20,156 nucleotides of DNA from Pelargonium cotyledonis. Taxonomy: Eukaryota; Streptophyta; Magnoliopsida; Geraniales; Geraniaceae. The notes below the pieces were generated by a model. The model saw only the letters and a list, made by a program, of their open reading frames with translations. It did not search any database and was not told where the DNA came from. A program made the position numbers and the translations under genes. The stretch covers positions 1 to 20,156 of the forward strand of contig JAYMTA010001402.1 in the NCBI GenBank assembly GCA_036897625.1. The letters are read 5' to 3'. Shown piece after piece: positions 1 through 9,272 of the stretch; positions within the stretch are counted from its first letter, which is position 1; every line of letters begins with the position of its first letter.

Positions 1-2
1 TG

Positions 3-494
3 GGGAATGGGCTCACTGTGTTGTGTAAATTGGTCCCTCTCCACTCGTGGAATGGTTTCAACAATCCTTGCTTGATGGTTGAGACTGTGGGGAGGCCGGT
101 CGAGGCCAAGATTGCCCACTTCAATTCGAGGCTTGGACGTGTCGAAGGAGAAGATTCGGATGGCGGATTTGGGATTGGGATGCAAGAAATGAGGGATTCA
201 AGGAGAGTTTACTCTGACTTGGGAATGAGGAACAATTTGATGGATCTTATGGCTGGAAATGATGTGGAATCTGAATTAGGGGAAGATGGTAATTCCAAGT
301 CGGGGAATCGGGTTTCGAGTGCACGATTTGGCAGCGGGAGAGATGTTAGGAAAGGAGGGGGGAGGCAATCGTCCCATGCTCCGGCTAACGATAAGGGTTT
401 GTTTTCTTGGAGACGAAACCAATCAATTGGAGATAGTTTGGAATTGCATTCAAGAAGATTCAATTTCAGCTGCCAGGCAGCTGATGATGTCTAA
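3..494 (+). CDS. C-terminal part of an unrecognised protein (5' part outside window)
   Basis: The frame is open from base 3 to a TAA at 492-494, giving about 163 residues with no start of their own, so the window probably begins inside the last coding exon. The first 45 or so residues look folded, with hydrophobic stretches such as LVPLHSW and PCLMVETVG followed by AKIAHFNSRLGRVEG. The remainder is polar and rich in Gly, Ser, Arg and Asp, as expected of a disordered tail, and ends SCQAADDV. I see no catalytic motif, membrane segment or known repeat and cannot name the family. Two shorter frames that overlap it (209-463 minus, 286-498 plus) look like shadows, because this frame is the longest and is open right to the window edge. 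The gene points rightwards, towards the convergently transcribed SEC31 gene about 8 kb away. That it is coding is fairly likely; its function is unknown. Confidence 0.65.
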   Translation, partial: GNGLTVLCKLVPLHSWNGFNNPCLMVETVGRPVEAKIAHFNSRLGRVEGEDSDGGFGIGMQEMRDSRRVYSDLGMRNNLMDLMAGNDVESELGEDGNSKSGNRVSSARFGSGRDVRKGGGRQSSHAPANDKGLFSWRRNQSIGDSLELHSRRFNFSCQAADDV

Positions 495-1670
495 TTGATG
501 AACAAGTTTTTTTTAAAGATGGAGCTGAGAAAGGTCAAGCTTTGTTAGCCTTTTCTTGCTTGCAAATCACATTGGTATCTGTAGATTTGTTTGTTGATTT
601 TTTTAAGCAATTCACCGCTTTAGTCTTGAATCAAAATGTTAATGTGTTGTTGTTCGTTATGTGTGGATAAAAAGGGCGCATTAATCCTCATGTCCCTCGT
701 GTAAGTTGTTCATCCTCATCTTTCTTCATGTGTTCCATAAAATGCTTGGAAATTCAATTCATACATTAGCCGAGTTGATTCAAACAAAACCCTGCGTTTT
801 GTTGTCTCCCTTTCTTTCATTCTTTGTTCTATGTTTGATGTCCGGCTGAATTGCATCGTGTAGTCTGACAAAAGGCTACAAAAATACACGAGCTCTCAAG
901 TTTCAAACAAGTTGCCATGTTAATCTTGCAGGGCAAACAAAGAGAACAAGTGAAAACTTTGTTTTCAGAATCTTTTGGTTGGTGTTTCTCAGTGTCCTAA
1001 GGTGAGATGTACAACATGCCTTATCATGGATGAGTCATGTCTGCATCATAGAGGAACAGGTTAGTGAAAACAAAAGGAGAGTGAAAAACTTGAATTCTCT
1101 GATGCCTCAGGTCTTATCATCCACATCTTTTGTTAGTATAGATATGTTCAAAATTGAGTCACATGTTTCATCTGTTTGGAGTTACCATATTATTGTATTA
1201 GATGTATGATGGTGTCTTCAACTTTCCGGGAAAAAGTTAAAATGTTGACTTCTTGGACATTGCATTCTAAGCAGTAGATGGAGCCATACTTGTTTGCCCT
1301 CTGGTAGAAAAAGCATTTTCTTTTCTTCAACATATCTATGAAAATTGCCATTCTACACCATAACTTGCAGCTGGATCTTCTTGACTAATGCCGGGTTCTT
1401 GGATAATTCATTCTGCAGGTTAGAAAATTGGAGCAGTTTCTTCAAAATGTACTGATGAAGCAGCCAGGACATGCAGAACAGGTCTATATGATATTACACT
1501 GTGAGTTGTCTTCAACAATAATGCATCTATTCCAATAATAAAGTTTTGTTATTTGAATTCCTTATCTTGTTGCTTAATACTATAAAATAGTTGTAGTCTT
1601 CAAATATACAAGGAATTGATTAATGTTGTGGGTTGTCTCATGTGGAAGTAAGTCAATATTAGGCAAAAGA
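495..1670 (+). other. 3' flank / probable 3' UTR of the left gene
   Basis: No convincing coding frame follows the stop at 494. The DNA is T-rich, as usual for a plant 3' UTR and downstream region. A polyadenylation-like AATAAA lies at 1537-1542. Just before it, 1419-1481 is bounded by an acceptor-like TTCTGCAG and a donor-like GT and is open for 21 codons; it could be a spliced downstream exon of this gene and is treated as a separate finding. Where the transcript ends cannot be told from the sequence alone. Confidence 0.35.
1419..1538 (+). other. possible alternative or 3'-terminal exon (exon-like segment)
   Basis: A pyrimidine-containing acceptor (TTCTGCAG) ends at 1418. From 1419 the reading is open: 21 codons reach a possible donor (CAG|GTCTAT at 1481/1482), and if unspliced the frame continues to TAA at 1536-1538. 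The first residues are VRKLEQFLQNVLMKQPGHAE, which read like ordinary protein. An AATAAA at 1537-1542 follows at once, so the segment could be a terminal exon or a 3' UTR exon of the left gene. No upstream coding frame was linked to it, and chance is a real alternative. Confidence 0.25.
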
Positions 1671-1880
1671 CCCAAAATAGTCTTTGAACTTTCGTGTGTC
1701 GACCCAATTTGGTTCTCGAACATTTTTCAACCCAAAATAATCTTTTAATTTTTGTGTTTCAACCCAATTTGGTCTACGAACTTTTGTGTTACGACACAAC
1801 TTGGTGCCTAGCATTTTTTAACCCTAAATAGTCTTTGAATTTTCAAATATTGACCCCATTTTATCCTTGAACTTCTGATA
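1671..1880. repeat. diverged tandem repeat, about 60-bp period with 30-bp half units
   Basis: CCCAAAATAGTCTTTGAACT at 1671 recurs in altered form at 1731 (CCCAAAATAATCTTTTAATT, exactly 60 bases on) and near 1822 (CCCTAAATAGTCTTTGAATT). The other half unit, GACCCAATTTGGTTCTCGAAC at about 1701, recurs near 1760, 1794 and 1852. The units are too diverged for a recent expansion. From general knowledge, similar 'aggaccaaattgggt' sequences are scattered widely in plant genomes; I do not assign this copy to a named transposon family. Confidence 0.7.
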
Positions 1881-2640
1881 TAAGCTCTAAGTGCAAGGAC
1901 CATATTGACTAAATTGGATCTCTTACCTCCGTATTATAATAAAGTCTCCCATCTCAACAAATATTTAGATATTTAGAGGTTGAAAGAGACCATACAAACA
2001 CACGTACATACCTAACTGGCCTGCAATGCTATACTTTTGTCACATTTTTGTTATCAATTATTGTCACCACCACACCCCTAATCCTATACTCATAACTTGC
2101 CTGCCAACCATACAAAAAAACTCCAGTTCTCAAATCTATATATCTCAAATGAATGAATAGGATTGGATTTGATTTGATTTGATTTGATTCTCCAGGAAAG
2201 CTTGTGTTGTTTGGTTGGTGTAAAGCAAAGAGCAGAGACAGCAAGTTAAGTGCATGGATTCGAGTGTTATTAGTGGACGCAGACACAGACACACAGTCAT
2301 TGTTGCTTTTGCTTGGAGAACAATCTGAGTTTAATAAATTTGAATAACTAGAAGAAGGAGATGATGTTTTTAGCTGTTGGCATTTACAAGCAAATACAAT
2401 AACCCCTTTTATAGGCTTTACAGCTCATACACAAAATTTCTGCATATATCAATATATGCTTTTCTATATTATATTTAAGATTAATTACACATAGTCAGTA
2501 TGTATTATTCGCTAACGGAATTATAGTTGGACAGTTAGTTTGATGTTAAAAGACTATTATACTCTTAAATTATTTCATTTATGTTAGCCAAACAAGCCCT
2601 TAACTAAAATGAAAATAAAAAAAATAAAAAACAAAACTGA
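1881..2640. other. AT-rich intergenic DNA with a GATTT microsatellite
   Basis: No gene is visible. A five-base repeat (GATTT, about five copies) runs from 2166 to 2189. The short open frame on the minus strand across 2029-2292 covers this simple repeat and shows no protein character. Confidence 0.6.
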
Positions 2641-3080
2641 CCTAACCCTAACTGCATCTTCCTCCTCTCATCCGCCTACCTCTCTCTCATTGTCCACTTC
2701 TCTCTTCTCCGCCTCCCTCTCTCTCTCTCTCTCTCTCTTTGCACCCAACGTCTCTCTCACCACTCTCTCTCGCCTCTCACTCTGACTTCTCTCTCTCTGT
2801 ACGACGATCGGAGCTCTGTACGACGGCCGGAATTGGAGCAGGACGGCGGTCGGAGCAGGCGCGGCAGTCGGAGCAGGTGCGGCAGCGGCTAGAGACTGAG
2901 TGGGGAGCCCAGATCTCCGCTTGGCAGGTCGAAAACTCGCCATGAATGGAGGCGACGGAGGCCGGTTCCGGCGGCCGATGTAGGAGAAACGGGAAAAGAA
3001 GAAGGTGTAGGTTCCGGCGGCTCGGCCGCCGGAGTAGTCTCGGTGGCTGGTCAGATCTGCATCTTGGAGATGGTGGTTGT
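2640..3080. repeat. GC-rich island with CT microsatellite and 18-bp tandem repeat
   Basis: This block is much richer in G and C than its AT-rich surroundings. A pure CT tract runs 2717-2738 inside a longer CT-rich stretch (about 2660-2810). Next comes an 18-base repeat, two full copies and a partial one: CGGCGGTCGGAGCAGGCG (2844-2861), CGGCAGTCGGAGCAGGTG (2862-2879), then a fragment to 2888. Further CGG-rich words follow to about 3030. Open frames exist on both strands, but their proteins are low-complexity products of the repeats (strings of Arg/Glu, Ala/Pro or Ser/Leu). It might be the 5' end of an unrecognised transcript or part of a mobile element; no terminal structure was found. Confidence 0.6.
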
Positions 3081-4381
3081 ATTCTGTAATTTTGGGTTGA
3101 ATTTTATTGAATACATATATGATTTTATTTATAAATGATGAAAATTTGTAATTTTGGATTCATGACCAGATCTGTTGGTTCTTTTCTTTGTTTATAAATT
3201 GTGAAATTTAATAAAATTTGAGTGTAATTTGAGCAAATTATTGTTTTAGTTTGATTTTGTGAAATTATTTGTTAATTCAAGATATTTAAATAACAATGAA
3301 GAAGAAATAAATTGAATAAAGTTTAAAATTGAACAAAAAAATTTTGCCGGAATCTGATAATTTATGTTAGAATCTGTAAAATCGTCGCCGGAAAACTCAT
3401 GAGCTCGCTAGAATATTTAAATGTTCTTTGTTGTTTTTTATTTTGATTGAATATGTGATGAAGAAGGGTATTTTATGAATATAAAAAAAATAAAAATCAC
3501 ATGCAAAACATGTGAGGAGAAGTGATTTTTTCCTCCAAAATTTAACCGTTAAATGTAAAGTTTATAAGAACTATGTGTCATTGTCAATAGTTTATAAGAG
3601 CTATTTGTTATTAGTTAATAATTCATATCGATTTAGTGTAATTAATCCTTATTTTATAATACGTGCATGTGTATGTGCTTCTTTCAATTCTCACGTCATT
3701 GTCATTACTAATTGCAATTTGCAAGTGTGAGTTATATTTTGATATCTTGTTAAAACAAAATTGCATTAAAATCTCTCCAAACATTTGAATAAATATGAAC
3801 GTATATTTGTTAGTAGCTAAATAAACATTATTGTACCCTTAAAAAAAAAAAAAATTATTGTAAATGTTTGACTAGCACAGTTGAGTTGACACACCAACCC
3901 ATTCCAATATTCCACAACCAATCAGCAGTGAGTTCATAAGGGGTAAAGTATGAATAGTTAAAAAGGCCTTTCTTGATTAGTGAGCTCATTACATTAAAAA
4001 TAATTGTTGTTTAGAAAGAGAATTATTTAGAAGAAAGAGCCACTTTGGAAGAAAAGATAGCTTTTAAATAGTCAAAGCCACTCATTTGTTGTTTTCTTTT
4101 GTCTGTTTGTGTTTTTGGATCTCTCTCCAATCAAATCAAATCAAATGGACCACTTACCATACTCTGATACTTAGAGGAGGTGACAATCCATCAGATCAAA
4201 TTGAATTTTGAATTGAAACATAAGATCCAATCCAATTTGGTATATTCAAACTCTTCAATGATAATGCAAGACATAAATTGTGTGACACATGTTTATGGTG
4301 ATGAAAGAGTAATATACAATGTTAATTTCTTTTAATTTTTAGGACTGAAACAGTACTATTTTCTCATTTCATAGTTTATGT
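3081..4381. other. AT-rich intergenic DNA, no gene seen
   Basis: The stretch is strongly AT-rich, with an A-run at about 3840-3854 and a short TCAAA repeat (4131-4145). The only open frame of note, on the plus strand at 3512-3730, encodes a low-information peptide rich in Tyr, Asn, Ser and Val with no recognisable domain. Confidence 0.55.
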
Positions 4382-4413
4382 TTACTAGTATTTGACCACG
4401 TGCGCTGCACGAG
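4382..4413 (-). mobile_element. Helitron-like terminus with hairpin (decayed)
   Basis: Read on the minus strand, the sequence has a perfect five-base stem with a three-base loop (CGTGC-AGC-GCACG, at 4411-4399), then about ten bases, then CTAGT. A short GC-rich hairpin roughly ten bases upstream of CTRR followed by host T is the classic 3' end of a Helitron. If so, the element would extend rightwards on the plus strand. I could not find a convincing matching 5' TC end, so the element's length is unknown and it may be only a fragment. A related sequence starts at 20102. Confidence 0.4.
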
Positions 4414-6180
4414 TATGTAGTGTACCAAAATTTGTAAAAAAAATATATTACTCATATGATTATAAATTCAATGTGAATTTGTTTTATTCAAATTTGTTCT
4501 CATTTCAATGTGAGATATTTGAATTTGTTTTAACTTCAGTAACTTACTACAAATTGAATTGTTCATCTAACTAGAGATATGACGTAAGAGATAATTAATT
4601 AAATAATCGAAATGTTTATCTAATCGAATAATCAGTTACATTTTATTCGAATAGATTAAGAAATTTAATCATACAAAAGAAGAAGAAAATTTACAAATGG
4701 TAAAACAAAAATGTTGCCTAGCCCGCCAAAGTTCAAGCAATGCTCAAGAAAAACAACACCTTTACCATCCAAAGCTTCAAAATTCTCAAAAATTTCAACC
4801 AACTCATTAACTTAATCAATTTGCAATCAACCCATCAACGAAGAATTACAATTTAAGATTAAAAACTTAAAATTGACATTGAAATTTGTCCATATACATT
4901 TGCATCAGTGTTGTGTAAGGATCGAAAATGACTCAACCCACAACTCCAACGTCTCCACCACAACGATGAAATTAGCTTGGAGAACAAAAAGAAATGAAAT
5001 CATCAAGTGTGAAGATAATATATACAATTTTGAAGGTTGCGTAAGAATCCTACACTGAAAAAATTGAAAACTCATTGTGGTTGTAACTTCTATATAAAGT
5101 TAATACCTATTGTTATTAGTTAATAAAGTTTCAATTTGTAACTTATAGAATGTGATTTTTTACAATGAGAGGATAAAAATTGTTATTTTGATGAGGTGAC
5201 AACTAACAGTGGATTTGAAACTATAAATTTTTTTTTTTTTGGTAGACGAAACTTTAACATTCCTCTTCTTGTAATCAAGATTTTATTGAATGTTTGCTCT
5301 GGAAAAAGAACTTGTCTCCAATAAATGCGCATGCAGAGAAGAATTTTCAAAGAGAGCAAAACCACAATTTTATACAACTTGAGGGCTAAGTGTTTATTCG
5401 TAACACTAAAGTTGTAATTAAGTAGATTAGAGTTTGTGGATGGAAAAAATGTTATGTTTGGTAAAATAGATTTTGAAAATGTTTATTTGGTAAAAACATA
5501 ACTCAAAGAAGGTGAAAAATGTTAAAGGACAAAAATGAACATTGCTTGAAAAGAAGAATTTAGTATATATACAAAGACAATAATTCTTGGGCTGAATTGA
5601 AATAATGGTTGCATTATTTGCTAGAAAATAATACAATAGAAGCCCATTACAAAATCCCAAAAAAAATTTGAAACCCTAAATTTGAAAAATCAAACACGGG
5701 TAGTTATGTGCTACTTACCTAAATTCTACATATTTAAGTTAAAAATGTGTTAACCACCTAGTTGTTATCCGCTATTTGCCTTGGAAAAAATTATAGACAA
5801 ATAGGGGAAGAAGAACAAGAAACCAGAGATAACAATCAAATATGAATTTTCAATATCATCCAATGTCCCTCTAAACAAACCATACAAATTACTATACCAT
5901 TTATACAAGATAAAACCAAATCATGACCAACCCATAACTGGGTTAAGTTTTATCCTAAAATAGTTGGGTAACTACTACCAATATTAATAATAAAAAAACA
6001 AATACTAAATAAAGAATGTCATAGAAAATTAGGGTTTCTTCTTCCTCTGCCATTTTTAGATTCAATTGGAATTTTTGTACAGTTGCGCCTAATTTTCAAA
6101 GTGGTAGAGGTCTCTTGAGTTTACATATATAACTAATAGCGAGTCTTGCTTTGATAGCAAGTTAAGGGAATATTAGGTTT
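4414..6180. other. AT-rich intergenic DNA, no gene seen
   Basis: No protein-like reading frame was found. Open frames at 4392-4574, 4873-5058, 5183-5377 and 5427-5660 are short, rich in Phe, Tyr, Asn and Lys as AT-rich DNA gives by chance, and match nothing I know. A T-run lies at 5227-5240. Part of this stretch may belong to the element whose end is at 4382-4413, and its last part may be flank of the RNase H relic. Confidence 0.5.
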
Positions 6181-6575
6181 GTGTATTGGCGGCGTAGATT
6201 CGCGATGATCTTTTTGGATCGGTGTGTACGTAGGACAATTGGATTTATGGCAATTGCAGGGAAGGATAATGTGGCTTGGAAGATGGTTGTACGATTGGAG
6301 CCCTTGGATCAACTTTCGAGTTTGTCAATTGTTCACGCTCTTCAGGTGGAGGGGAAGGATTCTAGTGCCTTTGGCTTGCTTATTGAAGTTGATGGGGAGG
6401 ATTATAGTTTATTCGACTTGATTTTTTTGAATGTTTTAGCCATTATACCTCAATTTGGTAGTGTTAAGTTTTTTGTTAGTAGGTTGTCTGCGAACCGAGT
6501 AACCCACGAGTTGGTTAGGTTTTAGGTTTCTTTGTCAGGCTTTTTGGGTGAATTGATTTTCAAACACCCAGTTTT
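6181..6575 (+). pseudogene. decayed RNase H-like domain of non-LTR (LINE) type
   Basis: The translation of 6181-6525 ends FVSRLSANRVTHELVRF, which closely follows the pattern 'FV.RSANRVAHELAR' near the end of the plant RNase H-like domain (RVT_3) found in LINE ORF2 and in some domesticated host genes. Upstream, LSIVHALQVEGKDSSAFGLLIE fits the 'VV.AL......S.FG.LIEDC' helix of the same domain. The Asp of the usual 'E.D.L.VV' catalytic strand is not visible (LEPLDQLSSLSIV), and the frame is closed by a stop after VRF although the following bases still read in the same style to about 6575. There is no reverse transcriptase nearby. The right edge meets the SINE-like element. I take it as a broken remnant; whether it came from a LINE or a LINE-derived host gene is open. 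Confidence 0.55.
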
Positions 6576-6578
6576 ATG

Positions 6579-6768
6579 TTTTTTTTTAATCAGCAACGGG
6601 ACATCATACTCGAAGTAGCAATGTTTTTTTACTCCCTAAATGGAGCGTCGCCTTAAATCTCACCCAACAAATCTCACACCATACCGTCGACCATGAGGCT
6701 CGAACTTGAGATCTCGGATGGAATTTAAATTGGTTTTAACATCTTGGCCCAACAAACAAATACTAAAT
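6579..6768 (-). mobile_element. SINE-like element (tRNA-type promoter boxes)
   Basis: Read on the minus strand, the element begins near TTGTTGGGCCAAGATGTTAA (6768-6749 region), which resembles a tRNA A box. About 35 bases later comes GTTCGAGCC (6706-6698), a good match to the Pol III B box GTTCRANNC. The phrase around it (GAGATCTCAAGTTCGAGCCTCATGG) is typical of plant tRNA-derived SINEs. The body runs on to an A-tract (nine bases, seen as T at 6579-6587). No clean target duplication was found, so the ends are approximate, and a second T-run at 6624-6630 could instead be the tail. It abuts the RNase H relic. Confidence 0.5.
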
Positions 6769-6807
6769 AGTATTTGTTATCCCTCATCATCTATGACCAA
6801 AACAATT

Positions 6808-7638
6808 TTCTTGAAGGGGAACATAATAACTTTATTAATTAAAAATAAAATGAGTAAAATGATAATGTAAAAACGACGAGACTGAAACAAACCAAACTAA
6901 ATGCATACACCAAACTAGCGAATAGAAAACATAAAACAACTGCAGACCGTTTCAATGAACTATGTGAGATGAAACCACGTGCTCAAAGAGATGAATAGTT
7001 TTAAGTAAATCAAATCAAGAGCACAAGAAAAACCCACCCCCGATTTGCCAGGAGGCAAACCATCACTCCCAAACCGAACCTAACGAAACGAATCGAACCA
7101 GACCAAGATTGAACCCCAACTCCGCCCTGCCTGACGCTCTCCCCGAACTGAACTCTGCCATTGCCACGACCTCTGATAATGATGTCGATACCCTAAACCC
7201 TTTGTAGTCGATGCCTTAAATCTTCTGCCCCATACTTGCCGAACACGATCTGCAACTCAGAAATATCTAACCAACAACAAAGTACGAACCATACGTCCCT
7301 TCCCCCCTTAAAGTCGTCGTTTGTCAAACCCTAACCGCCACAAACGAAAGCCCTAGCCGGCCTCACTGTACTATCGCATGCACACTTGTCAACACCGCCC
7401 TATATACCCTACTGGTATTACTCTCAAAAGAGAGACACGACCACTTTTTAAGCTTGCTCTGCACTCAAATCCGAACCACCCTCCGCCCTAAGATGGAGGG
7501 TTGTCCACGGCCAAAGACGAAGGCCACAAGGCTTGGCCGGCGTCACTCCACGGCGGCGACTCCTCTTCGACAATCGAGGGCGATGGACAGGAACTGAGGT
7601 CAAAACCCTAGCCGCTTGGAGAGCTTTGAAGTAATTTT
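6808..7638 (-). mobile_element. non-LTR retrotransposon insertion, about 831 bp, with 14-bp target duplication
   Basis: The segment is flanked by TGACCAAAACAATT (6794-6807) and TGACCAAAATAATT (7639-7652), a 14-base direct repeat with one mismatch, as target-primed insertion leaves. Read on the minus strand, it starts with a GC-rich part (7638 to about 7010, containing GGCTAGGGTTTT and many CGCC/GGCGG words) and ends with AATAAAGTTATTATGTTCCC and a short A-ending tail (TTCAAGAAAA), a layout common at the 3' ends of plant L1-type LINEs. It has no usable coding frame: the 71-codon minus-strand frame at 7448-7663 is arginine-rich and resembles no known ORF1. It is best seen as an internally deleted or non-autonomous non-LTR element. 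Confidence 0.65.
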
Positions 7639-7652
7639 TGACCAAAATAATT

Positions 7653-8573
7653 ATTAATATCAAGCATCGTATATTTCTTTATTTATTATGAAATAACAAT
7701 CACATGAAATCAATAAAGTTAGGTCTACCTAAGAGATAATCATATCACCTTTTTTGTATATGATTTAATGTTCGATGCACAACAATATAGTTTAACCCAA
7801 GTCACCTTTTTTGTATATGATGTAATGTTCGATGCGCAACAATATAGTTTAACCCAAGTCGATCCCCCGTCTTCAAGACACATGTAGTGCTACCGTACAA
7901 CATACAACCTCTTAGCCGTGCGAAAAATATATATCCCTACTTGCAATAGTCTAGAAAGATCACAGGAAGGATAATGCAAAATCATTGTAAAAGGAAAATG
8001 CAAAATCAATGCATTTTTTTTTTCTCCACAGTTATGTTATAGGTATACGAAACACAATGGAAATAACAATCTTATTATAGAATCGACAAAGATTCCGGAG
8101 GCATTGGAAGCCAGCTCCAGAAAGACTAATCATCGACAAAAGTACGCCATAAAAATGGGTTCATATAATATTAACGACAATCACAAATGACAGTACAATA
8201 ATTTGGCCACACCAATCATATCAAACAAAATGGAAGTATAGCAGCCTGCTGTTCTACTTAAATAACAAAAAAATAAGGGTCAAGCTAGAACCAAACTATA
8301 TCTCCTACTAAAATTGGTCAAACAAAAACAGCAATTGATGACCGTCCCAAAAGCTATCTTCGTTCTTCGCTAGTTGCTTGAAAATAAAGTTATGGAACTA
8401 ATTTCAACGTTATTCGAGATAACTGTAGACAGGAGTAAAACAAAGAACCAAAATCTTGCAGCCACAATCTAGATAAGCCAATTCTTGTATACAATGAAGA
8501 AAGACACTTGTTGGCAAGCCATAATGGGTGGAAACTTGCAGAATCTGAAGCCATTTTTTACGATGCCCCAATC
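7653..8573. other. intergenic DNA and SEC31 3' UTR side
   Basis: No gene is visible. The 57-bp duplication (7745-7858) lies here. The part next to the SEC31 stop (8573 downwards) must hold its 3' UTR; on the minus strand I see no canonical AATAAA, only the variant AATAAG at about 8076-8071, so the poly(A) site is not fixed. Confidence 0.5.
7745..7858. repeat. 57-bp tandem duplication, two copies
   Basis: Unit one (7745-7801) and unit two (7802-7858) are the same length and differ at only two positions (TTTAATG versus TGTAATG, and GATGCAC versus GATGCGC). The near identity shows a fairly recent event. The unit contains no recognised promoter or coding element. Confidence 0.9.
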
Positions 8574-9004
8574 TTAGCCTAATCTGACATTCTGCCTAGT
8601 CTTAATCATTCGTTTTAGAGTTGCTAGCCAAAAGTTGCATTCATCCCACTCTCTAGTGGTAAGAAGTACCTATAAATAACATGCACGGAGAGATTATAGT
8701 TACACATCCCATTTGCAGTTCAAATGTCATAAATCAACGGGTTCGCAAAACTTAAATAATTGTACCTGAATTTGTAGGGCACTACTGAAATCACCATTAT
8801 CCAGAGCCTGGCACAGTTGCACAAGCTTATCAGCAGCATTTTTCGAAATGTCCCCACTGTTGAGTTTGGCAAATAAGGCACCAATTTTTCTGGAATTGTC
8901 TTCTATCTCACGCTTCTTGGCTGGATTTGCACGTACTCCTCCAACTGCTTCTGACGTCTCATTGAAGAGTCTAGTCAAAGTTGCAATGACTGGCTTTTGG
9001 TGAG
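8574..9004 (-). other. SEC31B: SEC31 exons 21-22: C-terminal helical domain
   Basis: Residues about 1012-1122 read [67 protein letters not shown], then [20 protein letters not shown] and RQNVRLG followed by TAA. This is the conserved SEC31 C-terminal helical domain. The last exon uses the acceptor at 8670 (TTTATAG), and its 31 codons match the known plant ending except for the final residues, where memory of the Arabidopsis protein gives an end at NVR; here two residues, Leu-Gly, are added. Confidence 0.92.
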
Positions 9005-9241
9005 CTGCAAGAAATTATGCACAGCTAATCAGAGATTGCAAAGGTAATATATGGAAACTAACATTGAAAACGGTATCCTTCCATAGCTTACAAGTTCCCC
9101 TTTAGTACTTAAAATTACCATTTGGGAACCAGCACTATGTGTCAGTCAATGATCATATTATAATACACTAGAGCATCTGAAAATTATCACTGCAGTAGCT
9201 CATAATGTAACCTTTTGAGTGTCCTCCAATTCAAAACTAAA

Positions 9242-9272
<31 letters not shown>

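Noticed and set aside
1671-1880. Possible CRISPR-like array
   Set aside because: The repeats are diverged, contiguous and without unique spacers, and the genome is a plant's.
2587-2603. Sequence like a Tourist end (GGGCTTGTTTGGCT on the minus strand)
   Set aside because: No inverted partner with a TAA or TTA duplication was found nearby.
2668-2945. Overlapping open frames on both strands in the GC-rich block
   Set aside because: Both translations are low-complexity products of CT and 18-base repeats, with no protein-like pattern.
5089-5110. TCTATATAAAGTTAATACC, like a Helitron 5' end
   Set aside because: It is on the opposite strand to the end at 4382-4413 and has no hairpin and CTRR end after it.
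7448-7663. 71-codon minus-strand open frame in the non-LTR insertion
   Set aside because: Arginine-rich, caused by GC-rich sequence, and it crosses the element's 5' boundary and target duplication.
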